Positions 1-6,304 of a stretch of DNA of 10,677 bases are shown here, piece by piece; position 1 is the stretch's first letter; every line of letters begins with the position of its first letter. The notes beneath the pieces were generated by a model. That model was not told the DNA's origin. It saw only the letters and a program-made list of their open reading frames with translations, and did not search any database. Origin of the DNA: Clostridia bacterium (GTDB lineage Bacteria; Bacillota; Clostridia; Oscillospirales; Acutalibacteraceae). Both the position numbers and the translations under genes were made by a program. The stretch lies in contig CAAEIG010000099.1 of assembly GCA_900755895.1 (NCBI GenBank), forward strand, positions 1-10,677, in the 5' to 3' direction.

Positions 1-452
1 CAGCTCAGGCTGACACGGTCGATCGAGACTTTGCCGATGCTGCCATCTTTCTGTTTCAGATCAGTAATGGTGACAGAGGGCTGATACGGAACTTCGATTA
101 GGCTGCCACCAGAGATGATGCTGGAATTGCTGAAATCGGACTCCGGATATACAGTCGTTGCGGATCCACCGCTCAGGCCATACTGGATACCGCTGCTCAG
201 ATAGGGGTTATTGAGCGAGGTCTCCAGGAACTCCTGGCTTAGGCCGTACTGGATTTCTGGAATATCGTAGTCGATCTGGTTGCGGGCACCGTAGTTGTAG
301 CCGGCATCATACAGATCCTCGTAGTTGGTGCTGCCGTAGTAGACGGGATTGGCCGAGGTTTCGAACGAGTAGTCTGCGGCACTGGCAGAGCTCGCCATGC
401 CGAGGGCCATAGTCAACATGCAGCACAGGGTCAAAATGCGTTTGAGTTTCAT
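1..452 (-). CDS. Sortase-like secreted protein, N-terminal part (3' end cut by window edge)
   Basis: Reading from the ATG at 452 gives 150 codons that stay open to the left edge. The first 25 residues form a signal peptide: basic KLKR start, hydrophobic stretch, and a signal peptidase I-type site after SSASA. The mature part is rich in Tyr, Ser, Gly and Asn, with STNYEDLYDAGYNYG near residues 41-55 and a DYDIPEIQYG segment. These resemble the N-terminal region of sortase-domain proteins carried by clostridial integrative elements. The last visible residues (DGSIGKVSI, about 136-144) look like the entry into the sortase beta-barrel, which in the family often reads DGSIGTLSIP. The catalytic His, Cys and Arg would lie beyond the edge, so activity cannot be judged. 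A strong ribosome site (GAGGAGG, 7 bases before ATG) sits inside the end of the upstream gene, and start and stop overlap as ATGA, implying coupled translation. The family call comes from remembered similarity and is not proven. Confidence 0.62.
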   Translation of the reverse strand, partial: MKLKRILTLCCMLTMALGMASSASAADYSFETSANPVYYGSTNYEDLYDAGYNYGARNQIDYDIPEIQYGLSQEFLETSLNNPYLSSGIQYGLSGGSATTVYPESDFSNSSIISGGSLIEVPYQPSVTITDLKQKDGSIGKVSIDRVSLS

Positions 453-1588
453 ACGGGTTCCTCCTCAGTATCGGGTTCACCTTCCTGAGTGCCGATATCG
501 ACCTTGAACCAGTACTGGCCATTGACCGTGCCAACAGTATGCTCGACTGTGTTGTCATAGCAGTGGATGGCGATGGTCTGGCCGAACAGCTTCTTTGCGA
601 CTGCCTGATCCACTTCGACTGCGATCATACCTTCCGGAATATCCTTCAGGCGATCGATACGAAGTTCGGGGTCTTTGGTCTTCAGACGCAGTCGGCCGCA
701 CTTTTCATACTCGTTGCCTTTGCCCGTCGCTTTGTAAACTGTAGTATTCTTACGAAGCAGAAGGCCGAGCAACAACAAAGTGGCCAAAAGAATGGTTCCG
801 CCGATAACGGGGATCACCACGATCGAGCCATTGAAAGTGGGTTCCTCTTCCACAGGAACGATCTCGGTGCCCAGGTAGGTTACGGTATAAAGGATGCTGG
901 AGATGCCGGAAGAGACGACGGTGCCTTTGTACTCAGCGGTCGTAATGTATCCGGTTGCGACAGTGGAGCTGGCAGTGCCGGAATAAGTAGCGACTGCGGA
1001 ATAGGTGGCGGGAACGAGTTCATCGCCTACCAGCGCCGTACGCTCCACGCTCCAGGTCACATTGGACAGGCTCAGGGTTCTGCCATTCTTCTCTACAGTC
1101 TTATCGATGTAAGAAGAATCATTTCGATCGAGGCCGGTGTAGTTCTTGGTTGCGGTGACAGTGTAGGAGCTGCTCTTGTAGCCGGCTGCCTCCGTCTTGA
1201 TCGTGCTGTGGTCCAGAGACAGAGTGCCGGAAGAAATGCCGTCGTCGAACTCGATCGTGGGCTTCAGCTCTGCGAGGATATCTTCAAGGTTCTTACTGGC
1301 AGTTGTGACAGTGACGACCTCGGTGTGCAGATTCTCTTCCTGGAAGTGCTGCTCTTCTTTGATGATGTCACTCATGGAGTACAGGAAGCCATCATGCTCG
1401 AAGTCCTCTTCATAGAGATCTGCAGGGTCCTGGTCGGGCAGGAGCGTATAGGTCTTGATCGCGAGCTGCTGCCCGTTGAGATTCTGATAGGTCACATCGT
1501 CCGGAATGTACGATGCTGCACTTGCTCCCACCGTCATGGACATGGCAACGACGAGAACAAGCACCAAGGAAGTGATTTTTTCCTTCAT
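449..1588 (-). CDS. Secreted one-pass membrane protein of the conjugative element
   Basis: The 379-residue product starts at ATG 1588, supported by AGAAAGGA nine bases upstream; an in-frame ATG at 1645 lacks such a site and would bury the signal peptide. Residues 1-24 are a signal peptide (KEK, hydrophobic core, cleavage near GASA/A). Residues 25-250 are an extracellular region rich in Thr, Ser and Tyr, probably beta-rich. A strong transmembrane helix lies at about 255-278 and is followed by RK, leaving a cytoplasmic tail of about 100 residues that ends in an acidic stretch (TEEEPV). There is no LPxTG-type sorting signal, so it is held by its helix rather than by wall anchoring. Similar proteins (segments such as TGLDRND and TLSLSNV) recur next to sortase-like genes in clostridial mobile elements, as far as I recall. 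A role in cell contact or in the mating channel at the surface is inferred from context only. It overlaps the sortase-like gene by four bases. Confidence 0.8.
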   Translation of the reverse strand: MKEKITSLVLVLVVAMSMTVGASAASYIPDDVTYQNLNGQQLAIKTYTLLPDQDPADLYEEDFEHDGFLYSMSDIIKEEQHFQEENLHTEVVTVTTASKNLEDILAELKPTIEFDDGISSGTLSLDHSTIKTEAAGYKSSSYTVTATKNYTGLDRNDSSYIDKTVEKNGRTLSLSNVTWSVERTALVGDELVPATYSAVATYSGTASSTVATGYITTAEYKGTVVSSGISSILYTVTYLGTEIVPVEEEPTFNGSIVVIPVIGGTILLATLLLLGLLLRKNTTVYKATGKGNEYEKCGRLRLKTKDPELRIDRLKDIPEGMIAVEVDQAVAKKLFGQTIAIHCYDNTVEHTVGTVNGQYWFKVDIGTQEGEPDTEEEPV

Positions 1589-1597
1589 GGATCTTGA

Positions 1598-1605
1598 TCC
1601 TTTCT
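1598..1605 (-). promoter_or_regulatory. Ribosome binding site deciding the start at 1588
   Basis: On the minus strand AGAAAGGA lies nine bases before the ATG at 1588. It places the start directly at a signal peptide and argues against the upstream in-frame ATG at 1645, which falls inside the preceding gene. Confidence 0.7.
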
Positions 1606-1616
1606 GTTCGTGGGTG

Positions 1617-2063
1617 TCATGCGACCGGGTTAGTCGGATGATCACCGGTAGTAAGGCGGCCTTTGCCGCGCTTGTATTCGCTGATGCATTCTTTCAGCAT
1701 GGCAAGGAGGTCTTCGTAGGTCAGATTCATCGAAAGCCAGAGGCATTGCCGGTACATGTAGATCATGCTGTCATCTGCCAGGAAGACGGAGTGCCAACCT
1801 GTGACCGAGTCCAGATTCAGTTCGTTCGCAACGCCATACATCTGATCGGCATTGATGTCAGCGAACAGGATCTTGTCAGCGACAATGATGGACATGATGG
1901 GATAGCTTCGAATCATGGAGACAAGGACGACGCAGTCGATCTCGTCGTCCTTGTGGATGGCGACATAGGTGTCACCATGCTGCTCCACAATGTTGAGGCA
2001 GGACCGGATGACCTCCCTGCAGTGAGCGTCAAGAGCATCTCGGCTGCTGGGAGTGTATTTCAT
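1617..2063 (-). CDS. Small YbjN / secretion-chaperone-like protein
   Basis: The product has 148 residues, no signal peptide and no membrane segment, so it should be cytoplasmic. Start ATG 2063 has GAGG seven bases upstream and lies four bases after the stop of the S1-domain gene, so the two are probably coupled. The pattern resembles the YbjN / type III secretion chaperone (CesT-like) alpha-beta fold. A beta-rich middle (about residues 30-66) is followed by a helix ending in ANELN (79-83), two strands with GWHSVFLADDSMIYMY (89-104), then a C-terminal helix beginning LTYEDLLAMLKE (114-125). The tail from about 131 is basic and then polar. No catalytic motif is visible. Proteins of this fold bind partner proteins, so a chaperone or adaptor for a transferred or surface protein of the element is possible. 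That is an inference from fold-like pattern and position, not a recognised family match. Confidence 0.72.
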   Translation of the reverse strand: MKYTPSSRDALDAHCREVIRSCLNIVEQHGDTYVAIHKDDEIDCVVLVSMIRSYPIMSIIVADKILFADINADQMYGVANELNLDSVTGWHSVFLADDSMIYMYRQCLWLSMNLTYEDLLAMLKECISEYKRGKGRLTTGDHPTNPVA

Positions 2064-2067
2064 AAGG

Positions 2068-3054
2068 TTACCTCAATCTGGTATGGCGTTTGATGATTCT
2101 GGTGATGAAGCCCAGCGCGATGCCGTTTTCCTCATCGACTCCGGTGACACGGAAGCTGACCGTATCCAGTCTGCTGGGCATGTCGATGGAACGATAGAGC
2201 TTAGTCTTGGCATTGACGCCCACCTGAAGGCGGACGAAGAACACGCGGTCTTTCACGCCGGTAACGACACCGAAATAGTTGGAGTTGGGAGTGATCTTCT
2301 CCAGGGCTGCCCGATCGGGATTCTCAGATGCCTCTTTGATGGAGAGGTTGACCGAATAGACATCCCGCTCCTCGTTGTAAGAAACATCCATGACCCTGGC
2401 AACGACCAGGTCGCCGGTGGAGTGCAGATCCGCAATGTCAGAGAACCATTCCCAGGAGACATTGCGGGCATAGATCTCAGTATCCACACCGCAAGCTTCC
2501 ACCGTCATGGTGTTGTTGCCGACACCCAGAACACGGCACGCCATCAGGATACCGGGCTTTACACGGCCGGTGGCATAGTACCGCTTCTGACGCTGCAGCA
2601 TGGCCGCCTTACGGGAACCAACTGCCGCACGATTGCGGATATCCACGGCCGCGGGGATGAAGTCTATGGTCGCACCCAGCATACGCCCGATCTGGATTCT
2701 GACAGATCGAGGAATGGGATCATCTTCAGGCCATTCCGTCAACACCATCTCACGAATGGGGATCAGGATGCGGAGGCCTTCAAAATCAACCGGGCAAACA
2801 GGAAGACCATTCTCGGTCTGAATAATGCCGCTGCTGACGATGCCGGTCAGGATCTGCTGCCTGCGCGCTGCGCCGGCAAGATAGCCCCACTTGGCGTCTT
2901 CGCTATCCTCACGGGTAACGCCACGCTCCAGATCATTGAGTTCAAGCAGGTCATCACTGCCTTGACGCCGGGGTGCCTGAGGGGGCACAGGTTCAGAAAC
3001 AACCGGTTCCTGAACGACCTCTTCAACAGCTTCAGTTACTTTCTTCTTAGGCAT
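2068..3054 (-). CDS. S1 / OB-fold RNA-binding domain protein of the conjugation operon
   Basis: With the start at ATG 3054 the protein has 328 residues. AGGAAAGGAG eight bases upstream decides this start; the in-frame ATG at 3090 has no ribosome site and overlaps the coupling-protein gene. Residues 1-35 are low in complexity (KKK, then Glu, Val and Pro rich) and probably disordered. About 165-245 matches an S1-type OB fold: a VKPG-like opening, then VLGVGNNTMTVEACGVDTEI, then GDLVVARVMDV, ending VNLSIKEA as in ribosomal S1 repeats. Segments at about 65-150 and 255-320 have a similar strand pattern and may be diverged OB domains. S1 domains bind single-stranded RNA or DNA. Its place sixteen bases after the coupling-protein gene suggests a job linked to transfer, perhaps binding mRNA or single-stranded DNA. 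The substrate is not shown by the sequence. Confidence 0.8.
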   Translation of the reverse strand: MPKKKVTEAVEEVVQEPVVSEPVPPQAPRRQGSDDLLELNDLERGVTREDSEDAKWGYLAGAARRQQILTGIVSSGIIQTENGLPVCPVDFEGLRILIPIREMVLTEWPEDDPIPRSVRIQIGRMLGATIDFIPAAVDIRNRAAVGSRKAAMLQRQKRYYATGRVKPGILMACRVLGVGNNTMTVEACGVDTEIYARNVSWEWFSDIADLHSTGDLVVARVMDVSYNEERDVYSVNLSIKEASENPDRAALEKITPNSNYFGVVTGVKDRVFFVRLQVGVNAKTKLYRSIDMPSRLDTVSFRVTGVDEENGIALGFITRIIKRHTRLR

Positions 3055-3062
3055 TTCTTCTG

Positions 3063-3072
3063 CTCCTTTCCT
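3063..3072 (-). promoter_or_regulatory. Ribosome binding site deciding the start at 3054
   Basis: The minus strand reads AGGAAAGGAG, eight bases before ATG 3054. It overlaps the TAG stop of the upstream coupling-protein gene, which favours reinitiation by ribosomes finishing that gene. It is the strongest ribosome site in the second gene block. Confidence 0.75.
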
Positions 3073-4999
3073 AGAAGATGTCATCCGCATTCACAACCTC
3101 GCGCTCAGTGTTACGGGCTGGCTTCGCAGGTGGTTTCTTCTGCCGATTGCCGCTGCCCTTTTCCACAGGGGTGGCCATGGATGAGGATGGTGAAGGGCCG
3201 GTTGCAGATACAGAAGAAGCCTGGCTGGTCTTCCAGTCAGGCTCATGCAGGATCGCTTTGCGGCTCTTCAGCTTTTTATAGTCCGGATGCAGGGAGTAGT
3301 CATAGCGCTTGGCTCGCATGACTTTCTGACCTCGAATGAAGATCAGAACTTGATCCGGGGGTAAACGCAGGACCTCATCAGGGGTAAGCAGTTGACGCCG
3401 GCCAAGTGAGTTGGTCTTGCGGAATCTTGGTGTGTAGTTGGTGATGTGCATGGTATTGAGTTCTCGCATTGTACCCTCCACTTCAACGGAAGCGGTACCA
3501 ATGCGATCACTGAAGTACTCCGCCGTAAGCATATCGGTACAACCCAAAAACACCGTGGAGTCACAGGCACCGAGGATCTCCTGCCATTGGTCATCAGGGT
3601 ATCGGTTGCGCATCTGACCTACATTTTGGAAGAAGACGGCTACCGAGCATCCGCGTGACCGGATGGTAGAGCACTTTTTGGTGAAGTCAGGGATCAGGCA
3701 GCAGTTCGGAAATTCATCTAGCACGAACTTGACCTTAGTGCTCAGCATACCGCCTTCGCAGTATCCATCTGCATAGCGAATCAGGCGGATAAATAGAAAG
3801 CTGAAGAATAGAGAGCTGAGAAAATCAAAGGTGCTGTCCTGATCGGACACGATGCAGAAGTAGGCACACTTTTGCTTTCCCGGAAGTTCCAGATCGATCT
3901 CGTTATAGGAAGTGATGTTCCGCACCTGCTGCGCCTGCAGTACAGCCAGCTTGCTGCCTAGGCCAATGATGACACTGGTTCGAACCGTATCGCTGGACTG
4001 CTTGAAGATGGCGTAAGGTGCGGCTGCCGGGGATGGCGGAAGAAGCTCGCCGGTGTATTGGTTCACATGCTCATGGCTGATACTGGCCATGATGTCGGAT
4101 AGGCCCTTCTCCGTCTGTGTATAGAGCAGATCGTAGACTGTAGCCAGGTTGCGTTGCTCCGAGGGCATTTCCAACGCCACATACAGTACCAGCGCTTTTA
4201 GCAGGTTGAGCTCAGCGTTGTACCAGAAAGCATCTTTCGAGTCTCCGCTGGTGTTCTGCAGTACGATGTCGGCGAAGGTCTGAGCCATCAGCTCGCTGGA
4301 ACCGACTTCGTTGAGGCAGTTCCACGAATCACTATGATCCATTTCAATCAGGTTGAAGACCTTGACTGTATATCCATTGTCTCGAAGGTATTCGCTCATG
4401 GATTCATACAGTTCAGATTTTGGATCGGTAAGGATCAGGCTCTCACCACGCTTCACCGCTTGGAGAACCAGATTTCGGGATATGGATCTGGATTTGCCTG
4501 TGCCCGACGAGCCACATACGGCGAGGTTGGAATTGAGGCGTGTGTTTTTGGGGAGTGTGAGGATTTGACCATCAGGTAACATGCCAAGGATGTCCTGCTC
4601 GGTCTTCTTCGCACTTGTCACATCAAAGCAGGCGCTTGCCTCCTTCGGTGACATGAAGCTCGCTGTGCCGTAGCTACCAGAGCTTGAGACAGTGAGATTC
4701 CGATCGGAATCGGTGACTCCGTTTTGGCCCCATCCGATCCGGAGTCCAAAAATGCAGATGAGTACAATTCCCACCACTACCACACCGATGGCAATCAGGC
4801 CTTCTGGAAAGTGGAATATGGATCGAAAGACATCTGCAAGCTCCAGGGATGGGAGACCTGGGGAGACGCTATAGTCACTGCCGGCTGCCTTCCATGCGTT
4901 GATGTTGATCATGAACTGGGCGATAATACCGGCAATATACAACACGCAGGGGATCAGGACAGCAAGGCTAAAGGCTATTTTCAGTTTTCTTTTTTCCAT
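3071..4999 (-). CDS. virD4: VirD4/TraG-type coupling protein (conjugation ATPase)
   Basis: The 642-residue protein is a type IV coupling ATPase that links the relaxase-DNA complex to the mating channel at the inner face of the membrane. Two transmembrane helices lie at about 9-31 and 67-87, the usual N-terminal anchor. A segment with GSYGTASF (108-115) matches the region before the nucleotide site in TraG proteins. The Walker A motif is GSSGTGKS (163-170), followed by ILTDPKSELYE (189-199), a family hallmark. Walker B is KFVLDEF (424-430). The helix SRGCSVAVFFQNVGQ (448-462) holds the conserved Gln of motif III. The C-terminus beyond about 590 is Ser, Pro and Lys rich and likely flexible, ending in an acidic NADDIF that may contact partners. 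The start at 4999 overlaps the upstream winged-helix gene by 32 bases and has only a weak ribosome site, so translational coupling is likely. Confidence 0.96.
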   Translation of the reverse strand: MEKRKLKIAFSLAVLIPCVLYIAGIIAQFMININAWKAAGSDYSVSPGLPSLELADVFRSIFHFPEGLIAIGVVVVGIVLICIFGLRIGWGQNGVTDSDRNLTVSSSGSYGTASFMSPKEASACFDVTSAKKTEQDILGMLPDGQILTLPKNTRLNSNLAVCGSSGTGKSRSISRNLVLQAVKRGESLILTDPKSELYESMSEYLRDNGYTVKVFNLIEMDHSDSWNCLNEVGSSELMAQTFADIVLQNTSGDSKDAFWYNAELNLLKALVLYVALEMPSEQRNLATVYDLLYTQTEKGLSDIMASISHEHVNQYTGELLPPSPAAAPYAIFKQSSDTVRTSVIIGLGSKLAVLQAQQVRNITSYNEIDLELPGKQKCAYFCIVSDQDSTFDFLSSLFFSFLFIRLIRYADGYCEGGMLSTKVKFVLDEFPNCCLIPDFTKKCSTIRSRGCSVAVFFQNVGQMRNRYPDDQWQEILGACDSTVFLGCTDMLTAEYFSDRIGTASVEVEGTMRELNTMHITNYTPRFRKTNSLGRRQLLTPDEVLRLPPDQVLIFIRGQKVMRAKRYDYSLHPDYKKLKSRKAILHEPDWKTSQASSVSATGPSPSSSMATPVEKGSGNRQKKPPAKPARNTEREVVNADDIF

Positions 5000-6110
5000 G
5001 GTTGCTCATACTTTCTACTGGACGCACTTCGATGGCCGGTCCAACAATTCCCTGAACCGTCTGAGCCTGGTAGTCGAAGCAGAGCATAATGGGGCTTCCA
5101 CGGAATCCTTCTGGGATCGGACGGATATCCGATAGTTTCAGGAGATCACATTGATAATTCAGGATGACCGGTTTGTCGTGTTGGACATCGATGGCGTCAT
5201 ACTCCCGGTTGGGAGTTCGTGGGGGGTGGTAAGGTGCAAGGATGGCCTGGTTCAGTTCCAGCGCCATGTCCGGATTGAGGATGATTTTCAATAGAGAATC
5301 ACCATCGGGGTTGTTGGTTAGGAAGAGACACCGGGCGAAGAATGTGGAAACTACAAAGTACTTGTTGCCAAATGGTTTTGCACTGTGGCATAGGCGCTGC
5401 GCCACGCTCATAGTAGAGCCGATCACGACCTGATGGATCGTGGTGACGCCAAAGCCTCTAGCCAGAAGTAAGCTCTTCACAGCTGCGGCGTAGTTTTCCT
5501 CACTGTTCTTCATCCAGTACATCCGTGTGCTACCGGTGAAGTAGAGAAAATAACAATGCTTCCCCTTGACCACAATACCAATCGTGCGGGAACTCTTGGA
5601 AACGGATTCCGGTGAGTACTCCTCGATGGCGACTCGCAGTTCGTGGGACGCATAGTAGTAACACTGGGTTGGATCTGGGGTGATTGTGTTTGAGGTGCGC
5701 TTTGCCGGGGACATCAGGGATGGCTTTTGTGAGATCAAAATCTCTGCATCGGCCGCATGGGCCATGACCGTGCCCACGGCGATAGCGTGAAGTCTCAGGA
5801 TTTTATCGACTTTTGATGGGTACACGCGCTCGGAACAATTGATTCGAGAATAGATCATGGCCACTGCCTCAGGATCACTCTGCGCCACATAATCAAATCC
5901 CTTCTGCGTTAAGCTCAGAGACCGGATTACATGCCGCTTATGTTTCCTGCGGTAGCACTTCACATAGCCCTCTCGAATCGCCCGATACATCACTCTGCGA
6001 TTCCACTCAGCACCACCACCGATGCGAACCGCCAACTGCGTCGGAAACTCAATACAGTACCCAACAAACCACAGCAGTTCAAGCAACCGATCGTTCTTGC
6101 AAGTAATCAT
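4968..6110 (-). CDS. Winged-helix DNA-binding protein upstream of virD4
   Basis: With the start at ATG 6110 the protein has 380 residues. GGAG five bases upstream supports this; a longer frame from a TTG at 6203 begins inside the intergenic hairpin and lacks a ribosome site. Residues 4-80 look like a winged helix: helices through LLELLWFVGYCIEFPTQLA, a second helix with WNRRVMYRAIREGYV (36-50), a basic wing (RRKHKRH, 54-60), and the strand-turn LSLTQKG (66-72). The pattern is like that of replication-relaxation or PadR/MarR-type wHTH proteins. The remaining 300 residues hold alternating strands and helices, including YYYASHELRVAIEEY (151-165) and GKHCYFLYFTGS (183-194), with no motif I recognise. 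The gene overlaps virD4 by 32 bases, which ties its output to the coupling protein. It could be a transcription regulator of the transfer genes or an accessory DNA-processing factor. Confidence 0.78.
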   Translation of the reverse strand: MITCKNDRLLELLWFVGYCIEFPTQLAVRIGGGAEWNRRVMYRAIREGYVKCYRRKHKRHVIRSLSLTQKGFDYVAQSDPEAVAMIYSRINCSERVYPSKVDKILRLHAIAVGTVMAHAADAEILISQKPSLMSPAKRTSNTITPDPTQCYYYASHELRVAIEEYSPESVSKSSRTIGIVVKGKHCYFLYFTGSTRMYWMKNSEENYAAAVKSLLLARGFGVTTIHQVVIGSTMSVAQRLCHSAKPFGNKYFVVSTFFARCLFLTNNPDGDSLLKIILNPDMALELNQAILAPYHPPRTPNREYDAIDVQHDKPVILNYQCDLLKLSDIRPIPEGFRGSPIMLCFDYQAQTVQGIVGPAIEVRPVESMSNHGKKKTENSL

Positions 6111-6115
6111 AGGCA

Positions 6116-6119
6116 CTCC
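6116..6119 (-). promoter_or_regulatory. Ribosome binding site deciding the start at 6110
   Basis: GGAG on the minus strand lies five bases before ATG 6110. The in-frame TTG at 6203 has no such site and falls directly before the run of T that follows the hairpin, so 6110 is preferred. Confidence 0.65.
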
Positions 6120-6135
6120 AATCTTGAAAACAGTA

Positions 6136-6163
6136 AGGCTGCCGACAGGCTGCCCGAGGCTGC
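6136..6163. repeat. Three copies of AGGCTGC at 10-11 bp spacing
   Basis: On the plus strand AGGCTGC occurs at 6136-6142, 6147-6153 and 6157-6163, so copies start 11 and 10 bases apart, about one helical turn. The array lies 26 bases upstream of the start codon of the 380-residue winged-helix protein. Same-face spacing is what an operator for a repeating DNA-binding protein would show, but a short GC-rich repeat can also arise by slippage. No protein binding is demonstrated. Confidence 0.45.
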
Positions 6164-6177
6164 GGCATGCATTGCCG
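6163..6177. promoter_or_regulatory. Small dyad (CGGCA-5-TGCCG), possible operator
   Basis: The plus strand reads CGGCATGCATTGCCG, two 5-bp arms around a 5-bp centre. It touches the end of the AGGCTGC array in the leader of the winged-helix gene. It could be an operator for that protein (autoregulation) or chance in a GC-rich stretch. Confidence 0.3.
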
Positions 6178-6201
6178 AAGTTGCGCAGAAACTGACCAAG
6201 C

Positions 6202-6262
6202 AAAAAACACCCAGCCAGAACACCTCACTCAAATCACTACCTATTTCTGCAGCCCCTGGGTG
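6202..6262 (-). terminator. Hairpin followed by six T: candidate terminator or attenuator
   Basis: On the minus strand CACCCAG (6262-6256) can pair with CTGGGTG (6214-6208), which is followed at once by TTTTTT (6207-6202). Inside, CAGAA can pair with TTCTG to lengthen the stem across a bulge. The hairpin lies after the DUF6100-like gene and about 90 bases before the 380-residue winged-helix gene, so it may end the first transcript. A competing stem, CCTCAC (6265-6260) with GTGAGG (6228-6223), shares bases with the first and would prevent it. That is the layout of an attenuator. The loop is long, so a folding calculation is needed before it is accepted. Confidence 0.42.
6231..6250. repeat. 20-bp direct repeat, copy 1
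   Basis: The sequence aaatcactacctatttctgc is found here and again at 6282-6301, perfect over 20 bases, with copies starting 51 bases apart. Both are preceded by ctc; copy 2 has one additional a in between. This copy lies within the loop of the hairpin at 6202-6262. I did not see it elsewhere in the window. Confidence 0.9.
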
Positions 6263-6281
6263 AGGACAGCCCGAAGGCTCA

Positions 6282-6301
6282 AAATCACTACCTATTTCTG
6301 C
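6282..6301. repeat. 20-bp direct repeat, copy 2
   Basis: This is the second copy of the repeat at 6231-6250. On the transcribed strand it begins three bases after the stop codon of the DUF6100-like gene and comes before the hairpin. Next to it is a short stem AGCC-TTCG-GGCT (plus-strand 6268-6279), closed by a UUCG-type loop in RNA. Confidence 0.9.
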
Positions 6302-6304
6302 CTC

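Noticed and set aside
539..1597. Plus-strand open frame of 352 codons opposite the secreted membrane protein
   Set aside because: The minus strand has a signal peptide, transmembrane helix and good ribosome site in this span; the plus frame has none and is low in complexity.
2053..3321. Long plus-strand open frame (422 codons) opposite the S1-domain gene
   Set aside because: It lies fully antisense to two well-supported genes, has no recognisable domain, and spans the junction between them. It is a by-product of codon bias in the real genes.
6111..6203. N-terminal extension of the 380-residue winged-helix protein from TTG 6203
   Set aside because: No ribosome site precedes the TTG, while GGAG precedes ATG 6110; the extension would encode the repeat-rich leader and adds no domain.
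5931..6263. Plus-strand 110-codon frame reaching into the 6111-6304 gap
   Set aside because: Mostly antisense to the winged-helix gene, with no ribosome site or domain; the gap is better explained by repeats and a hairpin.
6231..6301. Two-copy repeat as a CRISPR array or oriT iteron
   Set aside because: There are only two copies, the spacer is 31 bases of structured sequence, no cas gene is near, and no relaxase or nick site is visible beside it.
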